The notes: generated by a model not told the origin, from the letters alone. A stretch of DNA of 64,000 nt from Ovoidimarina sediminis (GCF_032586175.1 NZ_JAWHTE010000024.1:1-64000); one strand, 5' to 3'; shown: positions 26,247 to 35,633, counted from the first letter of the stretch. A program made the numbers and translations.

Positions 26247-26510
26247 ATGCAGGACGACACGATTCACGAGGGCGACCCAGGTTTCGAAGACTTCATTGAA
26301 GAGGAAATGGCCCGCCTCGGTCATCGCGCACAGCAAAGGGGGATCTGTGTCGATTGCCTGACGGATCGCTTCATCACCGAAATGGTCGCCAATCTGGTCC
26401 GTTCCGGAGTGCCCGCCTCGGATGTACTCGGCGTTGTTGTCGATGGCTTGGCCCTCGCGGAAGAGGAAGATCCCGAAGATCACTGTGGCCGCGGGCGCCG
26501 GGTGCACTGA
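26247..26510 (+). CDS. Small acidic hypothetical protein
   Basis: 87 residues from the ATG at 26247, with AGGAGA eight bases upstream. The longer frame from 26163 lies within the previous gene's end. The sequence is acidic and helical (GFEDFIEEEMARLGHRAQQR) with two close cysteines (GICVDC) and a second helix (FITEMVANLVRSGVPASDVL). There is no membrane segment and no known family. It is third in line after the Lon-like protease. Confidence 0.55.
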   Translation: MQDDTIHEGDPGFEDFIEEEMARLGHRAQQRGICVDCLTDRFITEMVANLVRSGVPASDVLGVVVDGLALAEEEDPEDHCGRGRRVH

Positions 26511-26582
26511 AACTGGCTTTCCCAAATCCGGCTGTGCACCCCGCGCCACCGCGCGCCAAAAATGGTTTGGGGTGCGGGGGCT

Positions 26583-26625
26583 CAACTCTTCGGCTGAGAG
26601 CGCGTCAATAAATAGACAAGGGTTT
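26583..26625. repeat. 43-bp direct repeat, copy 2
   Basis: It begins CAACTCTTCGGCTGAG and ends AATAGACAAGGGTTT, differing from copy 1 at 21364 in four positions. It is located just after the last gene of the Lon-like set. Confidence 0.7.
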
Positions 26626-26771
26626 TTGTTCGCTGTTTGCGGCTCCGTCAATTGAAAGCGGGATATGTCCTCCGCGGTCATGGTTCTCTCCGAGGTCGCA
26701 TGTTCTGTGCCTCATGATTGTTTTCGGGGCGGATCGACTGCAGCTGTTGCACCTAAAATACCGTGGCAGGG

Positions 26772-26789
26772 GATTGACGGCGGTCAATC
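26772..26789. promoter_or_regulatory. FNR/CRP-family box upstream of universal stress gene
   Basis: GATTGAC-GGCG-GTCAATC has perfectly inverted 7-base half-sites and matches TTGAC-N4-GTCAA. Its centre is about 62 bases before the ATG at 26843, a plausible activator position. Confidence 0.6.
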
Positions 26790-26842
26790 GGCGTGGCTGT
26801 CGTTTCAGTCATTTCTGACGGGGCCATAAGAGGTGATGTCCG

Positions 26843-27697
26843 ATGCGAAACTCAAGCGCTCTCGTCCTCGTGGGCAAGACGGGCGATCCCACCACACTAC
26901 GCGGCCTGGCGGCAGTGTGGCGCGAGCACGCCATCCACATTTCGCTTCTAGTTCTGGGAGCGATGCCTCGGATTCCTGTCTACAGTTACGGTATTGCCCC
27001 CTACGGCGCGATCGACATCCCAGACAATTGGCACGAAGAGCTTGAACGGAATGCCAACGAACTGGCGGCAGTAGCGGATGCTCATGCCGATATGCTGGCC
27101 AAAGAAGGCGTCGAGGCCGACGTCAAAGTTCTATGTGCGGAGTTGCGCGGATTGAGAGATGGGATTGCGCGCCGCGCGCTGTCGACCGATTTCGTCGTGC
27201 TAGCCAGTGATCTCCGGACAGAGGATGATCTTTTCAATGAAGCTCTGACGGCCGCGATTTTCGACTCTCCGGCCGGCGTTCTGGTGAATGCCTTTGGTGA
27301 GTTTGCGGCCCTTGCGCCGAAGCGAGTCTTTGTCGCCTGGAATGACGGTCTGCAAGCGTCACGGGCTGTTCGTGCGGCACTTCCGGCTCTGAAGGAGGCT
27401 GAGGAGGTGACACTCGCGCTCTTCGATCCGGTCATGACTGCATATGGGGACGGAGAGAACCCGGGCTCGGATATTGCCCGCTGGCTGACGCATCACGGAT
27501 GCAGTGTTTCGGTCAAGCAGTTTCCGGCAGGGGGCCTCGAAATCGGTGACGCTATCAAGATGCGGGCGACCGAATGCGATGCAGACCTGATCGTGATGGG
27601 CGCCTATCACCATGCGCGCATGCAGCAGATCGTCTTCGGCGGCACGACGCGGACGATGATCAAACAGACTGACAAACCAGTGCTGCTTGCCCATTGA
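26843..27697 (+). CDS. Universal stress protein (tandem UspA domains)
   Basis: 284 residues, AGAGGTG upstream. The C-terminal UspA domain is clear, ending DLIVMGAYHHARMQQIVFGG and then TTRTMIKQTDKPVLLAH, the G-x2-G-x9-G-[S/T] ATP-binding pattern in a slightly variant form. The N-terminal half is a second, diverged copy (ALVLVGKTGDPTTLRGLAAV). Tandem stress proteins accumulate under energy limitation and low oxygen in many bacteria. The FNR-type box at 26772 fits that. Confidence 0.85.
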   Translation: MRNSSALVLVGKTGDPTTLRGLAAVWREHAIHISLLVLGAMPRIPVYSYGIAPYGAIDIPDNWHEELERNANELAAVADAHADMLAKEGVEADVKVLCAELRGLRDGIARRALSTDFVVLASDLRTEDDLFNEALTAAIFDSPAGVLVNAFGEFAALAPKRVFVAWNDGLQASRAVRAALPALKEAEEVTLALFDPVMTAYGDGENPGSDIARWLTHHGCSVSVKQFPAGGLEIGDAIKMRATECDADLIVMGAYHHARMQQIVFGGTTRTMIKQTDKPVLLAH

Positions 27698-27941
27698 GCT
27701 CAGCTCTCGGCGTTTTCAGATTAAAATGACTTGATAGGCTTATCTGTGTTGGAGTTGTTTGGTCTCAACGCAGTCATCTGATCAAAATGCTTGTATCGTG
27801 GCTTTCGCCTCGGTCATGCCCTGCGAAATGCGCCATGGCGACGCGCTAATGGGTGCGCAGTTCCAGCGAGTGTCTCCTTCAACGGACCGCACCGCAGCAT
27901 TCCGACACGTCGACGAAGGGCGGCAATGGGCCGGTAGAAAA

Positions 27942-28718
27942 CTAGACCAGTTCTCTTTGGGCCTGCAGATCTACAAGAGCCTCTGCCGCTGTCTCGAAAG
28001 ATCGAACGCGTGCGGCGTGGTCATGGATCATGCCGGTCAGCATCAGTTCGTCGGGCCTATACCTTTCGACAAGCGTTAGAAGCTGGTCCCTGATGGACGA
28101 CGGCGATCCGACTGCGGAAACTGACAGTGCTGCTTCCACCTGGGTGAGCAACTCACCAGGCACTTCCGCTACCAGATCATGCGTCGGATAAGGCAACTTT
28201 CCGGGCCTTCCGCTTCGCAGACGGGCGAAGGCCAGAACTTGCGAACTCCGCAGGTAGACGGCTTCTTCATCCGTTTCCGCTGCACACATCCCGGCTGCCA
28301 TCATGAAGTAGGGTCTGGCCAGCCATTTGGACGGCTGGAAAGTGTTCCGGTAGGTGACGATGGCCTCGTCGAGCATCGCCGGCGCGAAATGCGATGCAAA
28401 TGCGTAGGGCAGGCCCAGAGACGCGGCAAGCTGCGCCCCATAGAGGCTCGACACAAGGATCCAGACCGGAACGTGTGTACCTGTCCCCGGAATGGCCCTC
28501 ACGCGCGCCTCCACGTCCGCATCGTCGAAGTACGCCAGCAAGTCCAAGACATCCTGAGGAAAACTGTCCTCCTGAGCCATTTGACGCCTCAGGGCACGTG
28601 CCGTCGCCATATCGGTTCCCGGCGCACGCCCGAGGCCAAGATCGATCCGGCCGGGATAGAGCGTTTCGAGCGTACCGAACTGCTCGGCGACTACGAGCGG
28701 CGAATGGTTCGTTAGCAT
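27942..28718 (-). pseudogene. Luciferase-like flavin monooxygenase, 5'-truncated
   Basis: 258 residues against about 330 for the family. The conserved run LVVAEQFGTLETLYPGRIDL and then GLGRAPGTD is present, and the C-terminal TIM-barrel segments are intact. The usual first about 75 residues are missing. Upstream in frame, GGAGGI still matches the family but is preceded by ANFWQ and then a TAG, so an upstream deletion or insertion removed the start. A short product from the ATG at 28718 is possible but would lack the first strands of the flavin barrel. Confidence 0.6.
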
Positions 28719-28811
28719 GATGCCGCCAGCGCCGCCTCCCTGCCAGAAGTTTGCCTAGAGGCAACGTGCTGCTCTCGAGAAACGCTCGTTAATTCGCCCT
28801 GCGTGTTGCTC

Positions 28812-30107
28812 TCAAGCCGAGGCCGCTTCCAATGCTTGGCGTAGATCCTCGATTAAATCCTCCGCCGTTTCTATCCCTATCGACAACCTCAGAACATCGG
28901 GACCAGCCCCGGCTGCGATCTTCTGTTCATCGGTTAATTGCCGATGCGTCGTCGAGGCGGGATGAATGACAAGCGATCGCGCATCCCCTAAGTTCGCCAC
29001 ATGGCTGAAGAGCTGCAGATTATCGACGGTCTTAACGCAGGCGTCGTAGCCCCCAGACAGCCGGATAGTAAAAAGTGCTCCCGCACCCTTCGGATAGACT
29101 CGCTTCTGGCGCTCGTGGTAGGGCGAACTCGGAAGGCCCGAAAACGTAACTTCGGCCACTTCCGGACGCTTCTCCAGCCAAGTCGAAATCGTCAGAGCGT
29201 TAGCGACATGCCTTTCCATCCGAAGGCTCAAGGTTTCGATACCCATAAGCGAATAATGCGCTGCTTGCGGGTTCATCGTCATCCCCAGATCACGCATTCC
29301 CACAGCGACTCCGTGAAGCGTGTACGCATAAGGGCCGAATGTCTCGTGAAACTTCAGCCCGTGATAGGCCGATTCTGGTTCAGAAAGAGACGGGAACTTG
29401 CCGCTGGCCGACCAGTCAAAAGTGCCGCTATCCACGACAGCACCGCCCATCACAGTGCCGTTCCCTGTCAGATACTTGGTGACCGAGTGCACAACCAGCG
29501 TCGCGCCCATGGAAATCGGCTGACAAAGATACGCGGTCGCTGCTGTATTATCGACGATCAGCGGCAGCCCCGCATCTTCCGCGATGCGTGCAACAGCTGG
29601 AATGTCAGTCACGTATCCACCCGGGTTGGAAATGCTCTCGCAGAAGATGGCGCGTGTATTGTCGTCAATCGCTTCGCGAACGGCGCATTCATCATCAAGG
29701 TCAACCAGCTTAGAGGACCAGTTGAACCGTTTGATCGTATTGTTGAACTGCGTCACCGTCCCGCCATAGAGCCGGTTGGATGAAACGACATTGCAGCCCG
29801 GTGTCATCAAAGGAAAGAGCGCAAGTAGTTGCGCCGCATGGCCCGAAGAGCAGCAGATTGCGCCAATTCCACCTTCGAGTGTCGCAATGCGCTCCTGCAA
29901 TACCGCGACGGTAGGGTTGGTTAGCCGGGAATAGATGAACCCGATTTCCTTCAGATCGAACAACGCGGCGGCGTGATCGGAATCTTGAAACACATAGGCC
30001 GTCGATTGGTAGATCGGTGTTTGTCGCGCGCCGGTAGCAGCATCCGGTCGGGCACCGGCATGGATTTGCAGGGTCTCAAACCCATACTTTGAGAGCGCGT
30101 CACTCAC
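28812..30107 (-). CDS. metY: O-acetylhomoserine aminocarboxypropyltransferase (sulfhydrylase)
   Basis: 431 residues, the family's normal length. It is a PLP enzyme of the Cys/Met-metabolism group: QTPIYQSTAYVFQDSDHAAA, GFIYSRLTNPT, and the cofactor lysine Lys211 in HSVTKYLTGNG. It makes homocysteine (or methionine) from O-acetylhomoserine and sulfide. The GTG start overlaps the stop of the CoA-binding gene (GTGA), so the two are co-translated, a common pairing in alphaproteobacteria. Confidence 0.9.
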   Translation of the reverse strand: MSDALSKYGFETLQIHAGARPDAATGARQTPIYQSTAYVFQDSDHAAALFDLKEIGFIYSRLTNPTVAVLQERIATLEGGIGAICCSSGHAAQLLALFPLMTPGCNVVSSNRLYGGTVTQFNNTIKRFNWSSKLVDLDDECAVREAIDDNTRAIFCESISNPGGYVTDIPAVARIAEDAGLPLIVDNTAATAYLCQPISMGATLVVHSVTKYLTGNGTVMGGAVVDSGTFDWSASGKFPSLSEPESAYHGLKFHETFGPYAYTLHGVAVGMRDLGMTMNPQAAHYSLMGIETLSLRMERHVANALTISTWLEKRPEVAEVTFSGLPSSPYHERQKRVYPKGAGALFTIRLSGGYDACVKTVDNLQLFSHVANLGDARSLVIHPASTTHRQLTDEQKIAAGAGPDVLRLSIGIETAEDLIEDLRQALEAASA

Positions 30108-30598
30108 TTGATCGTCTCAGGCAGTTTAGAGGAGATGATTCCAGTGTTGATCCCGGCTTTACGCAACTCGCCAAACAGGCGCTGATATTCAATCTTTGGA
30201 CACCGGTCCTGGACCACCCGAAGCCCGTTCGCCCGCGCTACCGCCGCGGCCTGCTCGTTGTATATCCCGAACTGCATCCAAAGTGTCCTTAGCCCGTTCA
30301 AATGCGTCAGCGCTTCGTCGAGAATTCCCGGGACCGCTTCTGGCCGCCGGAACACCTCAACCATTTCGATCGGTTGATCCTTCGGGATATCCGCGATGTT
30401 GGCCACGACCTCTCGGCCAAAGATCTTCTGCCCCGCATATGCCGGGTTGACAGGGATCATGTCATAGCCCCGGTAGTGCAGGTATCTCATCACAAAGAAC
30501 GAGGGCCGGACCGGATTGGTCGAAACACCCACGGCCGCGATGGTCTTCGTCTCTGTAAGTATACCACGCAGGGTTTCGTCTGGCGTATCGTCTGACAT
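30104..30598 (-). CDS. CoA-binding (YccU-type) protein
   Basis: 164 residues from the ATG at 30598; an upstream in-frame extension has no ribosome-binding site. The Rossmann-like CoA-binding domain (PF13380) shows TIAAVGVSTNPVRPSFFVMR, GYDMIPVNPAYAGQKIFGRE, LRTLWMQFGIYNEQAAAVAR and VVQDRCPKIEYQRL. The activity is not known; it is often next to O-acetylhomoserine sulfhydrylase genes, as here. Confidence 0.8.
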   Translation of the reverse strand: MSDDTPDETLRGILTETKTIAAVGVSTNPVRPSFFVMRYLHYRGYDMIPVNPAYAGQKIFGREVVANIADIPKDQPIEMVEVFRRPEAVPGILDEALTHLNGLRTLWMQFGIYNEQAAAVARANGLRVVQDRCPKIEYQRLFGELRKAGINTGIISSKLPETIK

Positions 30599-31170
30599 CG
30601 GCGCCTTTTGGTCGGAAAATCCGAAGACATTAGGCTGCGGGTACTTCGCTCGCAAGTCGCGATGAAGATCCAATCGGACAATTGGGTCACAAAGGTCCAA
30701 ACTCTTCCGCGGAGCATGTGTTCAAGAACCCGTTGGCCGCACTCCGGGAGCAAATGGCAGGTCCCGTCCGCGTCTCGGTCGTTGACGCGATTTCGGCGAG
30801 CATACGCCCTCGGCATAAGCAGACTTTCCCGCCAGGAACCGCGGCTCGGAGACTGCGGATGACCGGTCAGATCCGCAGGCAGGGCATCTGACAGAAGGGC
30901 TCAGTCGACCGCGTTTAGCTCACTGGCGCCGGACCAGAATGTTCCTTGGCTCGGATGCTCCACTACTATCCGACGATATGTCTTGAGGAAAAAAGGCACA
31001 GGATCCTGCTATTAGGACAGGTGCAATCTGACCTGCGCTGCCAGATCTGCTACGTTAATAGAAGTCCTAGACCTAGAAGAACGCTAAAAGTTGCATGAGC
31101 GATCCGTGGACATTCCCTCGCGTTCGGGCGCAATTTGGGCAGATCATTTTCCGCGCGGCATGGAGGCCGG
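30599..31170. other. Divergent spacer between metY operon and carboxylate-amine ligase
   Basis: 570 bases with no supported gene on either strand. I looked for a methionine-type riboswitch before the metY operon and saw no convincing structure. The right end carries GGAGG for the ligase gene. Confidence 0.45.
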
Positions 31171-32316
31171 ATGGCAAATCGAAACGAGGCTCTCCCCATC
31201 GGCATTGAGGAGGAGTATCTCCTTGTCGATCCTGAGACACGATCTCTTGCCGCGCGCCCGCCCCGAGAGTTCATGGAGCAGTGCAAGGCCACGCTTGGCG
31301 AGCAGGTCATGCACGAATTCCTACAGGCGCAGGTCGAGATCGGAACCAGTGTCTGCCGAACAATTAGCGAGGCCCGCGACCAGCTCGTGACCCTGCGAGG
31401 GACCATCGCCGAAACCGCCGCGGCGCACGGGATGCGGATGATCGCTGCCTCGACCCACCCATGGGCCCATTGGCGCGAGCAGGAGCCGGTGGACATGGAG
31501 CGCTATCGCATCCTAGGTGCCGAGCACCGAACGCTTGCACGACGCATGGCGATCTGCGGGATGCATGTTCACGCCGGTATCGAGGACAAGAACCTGCGCG
31601 TCGAGCTGATGAGCCAGGTTAGCTACTTCATGCCACATCTTCTGGCACTCAGCACTTCGTCGCCGTTTTGGGAAGGTCACGACACGGGCCTAAAGGCCTT
31701 TCGTCCAATCATCATTGGCGACTTGCCGCGCTCCGGCTTCCCAGAAGTCTTCGAGAACTGGAACGATTGGCTGGAACTACTGGACGATCTCGAAGCCACT
31801 AGCGGGATCACAGATCCTTCTCGAATCTGGTGGGACATTCGGCCCTCGGGCAAGCACCCGACATTGGAGATCCGTGTTTGCGATATTTGCACGCGGCTCG
31901 AGGACGGCCTGACGATCGCGGCGCTGTACCAATCGATCCTCGCCTACCTTTGCCACCTGCGCGAGAACAACGAGCGTCGGCGGCACTATCGCCGCATACT
32001 TCTTGCCGAAAACAAGTGGCGGGCGCAGCGATATGGTGTCGATGCGAAGATGGCGGATTTCGGCAAACGCATCCAGGTGCCCTTCGTCGACCTGACCGAC
32101 GAACTGGTCGAACTGCTCAGCCCCTTTGCCGAGGATCTCGGGTGCCTCGCAGAAGTGCAGCGTGCGCGCACCATCGCCCGTCGCGGGACAAGTGCCGACG
32201 AACAGCTTCGCGTCTACAACGAGGCGCTTGGGGACGGAGCTGACGACCACGCCGCACAGATCGCGGTCGTGGACTGGCTGATCGAGGAAACCGCGAAGTT
32301 CGAGACGCGAGGTTGA
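31171..32316 (+). CDS. Carboxylate-amine ligase, GCS2 (YbdK-like) family
   Basis: 381 residues from the ATG at 31171 (GGAGG upstream). GCS2-family motifs are LPIGIEEEYLLVDPETRSLA near the N-terminus, EFLQAQVEIGT, CGMHVHAGI and HPTLEIRVCDICTRLEDGL. These enzymes use ATP to join a carboxylate (classically glutamate) to an amine (cysteine); YbdK-type members have weak gamma-glutamylcysteine synthetase activity and unknown true substrates. It is first in a five-gene same-strand set with two ATP-grasp proteins and two esterases, which implies synthesis of a dedicated metabolite, not glutathione. Confidence 0.85.
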   Translation: MANRNEALPIGIEEEYLLVDPETRSLAARPPREFMEQCKATLGEQVMHEFLQAQVEIGTSVCRTISEARDQLVTLRGTIAETAAAHGMRMIAASTHPWAHWREQEPVDMERYRILGAEHRTLARRMAICGMHVHAGIEDKNLRVELMSQVSYFMPHLLALSTSSPFWEGHDTGLKAFRPIIIGDLPRSGFPEVFENWNDWLELLDDLEATSGITDPSRIWWDIRPSGKHPTLEIRVCDICTRLEDGLTIAALYQSILAYLCHLRENNERRRHYRRILLAENKWRAQRYGVDAKMADFGKRIQVPFVDLTDELVELLSPFAEDLGCLAEVQRARTIARRGTSADEQLRVYNEALGDGADDHAAQIAVVDWLIEETAKFETRG

Positions 32317-32416
32317 CGTTGGATCAGGCCTTCGCATTCACATTTTCGGCCCCATATTCTGGTATCGGCGGCGGGCCCGGCCCCTTGTGCGCGCCGAAGA
32401 CCTGGCAGGACCAGAC

Positions 32417-33610
32417 ATGACCGTTGCATCACCCCGACCCAGCGACCATCTGGGAACAGCGCCCGTTCCGGACGGAACCGTGCCGCTTCATCCGGCGCTG
32501 GCCGCCTATCTGGCCCACGGCGATTTCTCCGACGATGCGATGCGGGCCTTCGCCGCTGCCAACCCCGCCCCCTTGCGCGAACCGGGCGCGCTCACGTTCT
32601 TCTGGCAGGGCCGCGCGGAGGGCGTCGATCTCCTGCGCTGGGTCCATGCAGGCGTCGACCGCCGCGCCTTCACCCGGCACGGGGATACCGGGCTCTGGTC
32701 CCTCCGCCTTGCGGCAAGGGATAACGGGCGGTTCGAGTACAAGCTCGCCCTCCAGCAGGGTCACGGCGAAGACTGGATCCTCGACCCCGCCAACCCCGAC
32801 CGGGCGGGCGATCCGTTCGGCGAAAACTCGGTGGCGATGACCTGGGGGTACGAGCGGCCGGACTGGAGCATGCCGCAGAGCAACCCCGCTGGGCGCATCG
32901 AGACGCTGGAGGTGAGAAGCGACGTCTTTGGCGAGGTTCGGACAGAGCAGATCTACCTCCCCCCCGGCCAGGTGCCGGGGCGCCCGTATCCGCTGGTCGT
33001 CGTCCATGACGGGGGAGATTACCGGAACTACGCCGACCTGACGGTCTCGCTCGACAACCTTATCGCGGCGGGCGATGTCCCCCCGCTGATCGCCGTACTG
33101 ATCCAGGCCGACGACCGAATGAGCGAATATCCCAGGGGTCGCCGGCACGCGCGGTTCCTCGTGCAGGAGCTTCTGCCTGCCGTGGCCGCGGCTCACCCGA
33201 TTTCGAATGCCCCGGCCGACCGGGTGCTTCTGGGGGCAAGTCTCGGCGCCGTCGCTTCGCTTGCCACGGCGTTCCGGTACCCCGGCGTGTTCGGCGGGCT
33301 GATCCTGAAATCGGGCTCGTTCATCCTCGACCCTAGGAAGCTCGCGCAGCGGCAGCATCCGGTTTTCCAGCGCATCGCCCGCCTTGTGCAGGCGTTCCGG
33401 CGCGCGCCGAACCTGCCGCCGATGCGGGCCTTTGTCTCGACCGGAGAACTTGAGGGGCTGGCCGAGGAGAACCGGGCGCTCGCGGATTTCCTGAGATCAA
33501 AGGGCGTAGCCGTCGACTTTCAGAGCTCCTGGGACGGGCATCACTGGCACAACTGGCGCGACCAAATACGCGATGCCCTGATATGGGTCTTTGCGCCGGA
33601 GGCGAAATAA
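32417..33610 (+). CDS. Enterochelin-esterase-like hydrolase with N-terminal E-set domain
   Basis: 397 residues from the ATG at 32417. The first about 150 residues form an E-set/Fes-N-like domain (ALTFFWQGRAEGVDLLRWVH, WSLRLAARDNGRFEYKLAL). The rest is an esterase of the Fes/esterase D type: YPLVVVHDGGDYRNYADLTV, nucleophile elbow LLGASLGAVAS, and SWDGHHWHNWRD with the likely catalytic His. Fes cleaves siderophore esters. Here it could hydrolyse, cyclise or transfer the product of the neighbouring ligases. It has no signal peptide, so it is cytoplasmic. Confidence 0.75.
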   Translation: MTVASPRPSDHLGTAPVPDGTVPLHPALAAYLAHGDFSDDAMRAFAAANPAPLREPGALTFFWQGRAEGVDLLRWVHAGVDRRAFTRHGDTGLWSLRLAARDNGRFEYKLALQQGHGEDWILDPANPDRAGDPFGENSVAMTWGYERPDWSMPQSNPAGRIETLEVRSDVFGEVRTEQIYLPPGQVPGRPYPLVVVHDGGDYRNYADLTVSLDNLIAAGDVPPLIAVLIQADDRMSEYPRGRRHARFLVQELLPAVAAAHPISNAPADRVLLGASLGAVASLATAFRYPGVFGGLILKSGSFILDPRKLAQRQHPVFQRIARLVQAFRRAPNLPPMRAFVSTGELEGLAEENRALADFLRSKGVAVDFQSSWDGHHWHNWRDQIRDALIWVFAPEAK

Positions 33611-33658
33611 GCGACCCGGCCTGACGGAAGTGGCCGGCAGTCGGAGGAGGGAGAGATC

Positions 33659-34921
33659 ATGGCCGACCGCAACGTAAATATCGGTCTATCGCTGGGCGCG
33701 GACATCTGTTGGCCGATTGCCTACGAGACGCTGTTCGATGCGTTGAACCTCGACGGGATGACCCACGCGGGCAAGACGCTGAAATTTGCCTGTGAGCGGG
33801 TGACGATCGAACCCTACAGCTTGCACCAACCCGTCAAGTACGACGTGGTCATCGACCGGCTGACACATTGGTATTCGACCAGCCGCGAGTGGATTAAGAA
33901 AGCGATCCTCGTCAACGACCTCTATGTCTACAACAACCCGTGGTCGCTACAATCGAACGAGAAGCACACGAGCTACGCGGCGATGACGCGGCTTGGCCTG
34001 CCCGTGCCCGAAACCTGGATGCTGCCGCCCAAGGCCTACGATCCATCGGACGACCTTGAGCCTACGCTTCGCAAATACGCGCGCATGTTCGATCTAAACG
34101 AGATCGGCGAAAAGATCGGTTATCCCTTCTTTATGAAGCCGTATCACGGGGGCGGCTGGAAGGGTGTAACGCGGATCAACGACGCAGGCGATCTCCACCG
34201 TGCCTACGACGCAAGTGGAACCGAAGTGATGAACCTACAGAAGGCCATTCTGCCGCACGACTGGTTTGTCCGCTGCGTCGGTCTCGGGCCTCAATTGCGC
34301 AAGGTGAACTACGATCCTGGCGCGCCGCTTCACGACCGTTACCGGATGGAGATCGATTTTCTCGACGCGGAGGACCAGTCGGTCCTCGAAGACATGACGA
34401 TGACGATCAACGCCTTCTTCGGCTGGGACTTCAATTCCTGCGAGGCGCTCCGGTCACCTGACGGCGTCTGGCATCCGATCGACTTCGCCAATGCCTGCCC
34501 GGACAGCCAGGTGACCTCGCTGCATTACCACTTTCCCTGGCTAATCAAGGCCAATCTGCGCTGGTCGATCTTCTGCGCAGCGACCGATCGGCCGATGCGG
34601 CGGAACATGGATTGGCAACCCTTCTACGACATAGCGGAAAAGGACCTTTCGCCACGCGAGCGGTTGCGGGAATATGCCCGGATCGCGCATGAGAGGTTCG
34701 AGACCGAGAAGTTCCGGGAGTTCTGCCGGAGCGAGCTTGGGCACCTGGACGAGCTTGCCTACGAGTTCTTCGGTTCGGATACGCTACGCGACGCGATCCG
34801 GCAGAAGGTCGAGGCGCTGTTCCCAGCCCATGAGATCGACGAATTCACACAGCTTTTCTGGGATCGCATCCAGACATGGCGCGAACAGGAAGGTCGGGTC
34901 GGTGACCAAGACGGTTTCTGA
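33659..34921 (+). CDS. ATP-grasp ligase (RimK-like), cluster member
   Basis: 420 residues, with GGAGGGAG just upstream. ATP-grasp features are HTSYAAMTRLGLPVPETWML, the ATP-binding lysine in IGYPFFMKPYHGGGWKGV, and a metal-binding end VWHPIDFANACPDSQV. Such enzymes form an acyl phosphate and join it to an amine. The C-terminal about 120 residues are helical and not familiar. The stop overlaps the start of the next esterase by 20 bases, indicating tight coupling. Confidence 0.75.
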   Translation: MADRNVNIGLSLGADICWPIAYETLFDALNLDGMTHAGKTLKFACERVTIEPYSLHQPVKYDVVIDRLTHWYSTSREWIKKAILVNDLYVYNNPWSLQSNEKHTSYAAMTRLGLPVPETWMLPPKAYDPSDDLEPTLRKYARMFDLNEIGEKIGYPFFMKPYHGGGWKGVTRINDAGDLHRAYDASGTEVMNLQKAILPHDWFVRCVGLGPQLRKVNYDPGAPLHDRYRMEIDFLDAEDQSVLEDMTMTINAFFGWDFNSCEALRSPDGVWHPIDFANACPDSQVTSLHYHFPWLIKANLRWSIFCAATDRPMRRNMDWQPFYDIAEKDLSPRERLREYARIAHERFETEKFREFCRSELGHLDELAYEFFGSDTLRDAIRQKVEALFPAHEIDEFTQLFWDRIQTWREQEGRVGDQDGF

Positions 34922-35633
34922 CTGGCATTCCGGGCGGCTTCACCGTCACATGCGCGTCGTGCGATGGGGCGATTTCGGCCAGCCGGTGCTGATCTTCCCG
35001 ACCGCGGGTGGCGATGCGGAAGAAATCGAGCGGATGCAACTGATCGGAGCCCTCGCGCCGCTTCTGGAGGCCGGGCGGATCAAGGTCTACTCCGTCGACA
35101 GTGTCGCGGGGCGGGCATTGGCCAACGGGGAAGGGTCGGTCGAGCATCGCTGCTGGCTTTTGAACCAATTCCACGAGTTTGTGGCGCATGAGCTTGTCCC
35201 CGCCATCCGCACCGATTGCGAAAGCGAAGGGATCGAGGTTCTAGCCACCGGCGCCTCGATCGGCGCGTTCAACGCCGTGTCCGTGACCTGCCGGTATCCG
35301 GATCTCTTCCGCGCCGCCGTCGGCATGAGCGGCACGTACGATCTGGAGCGTCTGCTTGGCTTCGAGGGCAACGGCGATTTTTACTTTGCCTCGCCTCTTA
35401 AGTTCCTTCCGGGGCTGGAAGGCCCGCTTCTGAACCGCCTCCGCCAGCGGTTCATCGTCCTGTCCTATGGCCAGGGCCGGTGGGAAAACCCCGACGAGGC
35501 ATGGGGTCTGGCCAACATCCTTGGCGCCAAGGGCATACCCAACCGTGTCGATCCCTGGGGCCACGAATACGACCACGACTGGCCGACATGGCGGGAGATG
35601 CTTCCGCTATACCTCGACGATCTTGTTCCCTGA
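34902..35633 (+). CDS. Esterase of the alpha/beta hydrolase fold, cluster member
   Basis: 243 residues from the GTG at 34902 (AGGAAGG upstream, inside the previous gene). Nucleophile elbow TGASIGAFNAV, acid region around YGQGRWENPDEA, and the likely catalytic His in DPWGHEYDHDWPTW. It belongs with the small esterase D/Fes-like enzymes and has no leader. Two different esterases in one operon with three ligases is unusual and suggests the product passes through an ester or thioester step. Confidence 0.75.
   Translation: MTKTVSDWHSGRLHRHMRVVRWGDFGQPVLIFPTAGGDAEEIERMQLIGALAPLLEAGRIKVYSVDSVAGRALANGEGSVEHRCWLLNQFHEFVAHELVPAIRTDCESEGIEVLATGASIGAFNAVSVTCRYPDLFRAAVGMSGTYDLERLLGFEGNGDFYFASPLKFLPGLEGPLLNRLRQRFIVLSYGQGRWENPDEAWGLANILGAKGIPNRVDPWGHEYDHDWPTWREMLPLYLDDLVP

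Larger units (their letters stand above)
26511..26842. other. Spacer upstream of the universal stress gene
   Basis: No gene. It contains repeat copy 2 (26583-26625), the FNR-type box (26772-26789) and the AGAGGTG ribosome-binding site of the stress gene. Confidence 0.6.

Noticed and set aside
30599..31170. A SAM-type riboswitch was sought before the metY operon
   Set aside because: No paired helices or conserved loop of any SAM class could be recognised by eye; needs covariance search with Infernal to exclude.
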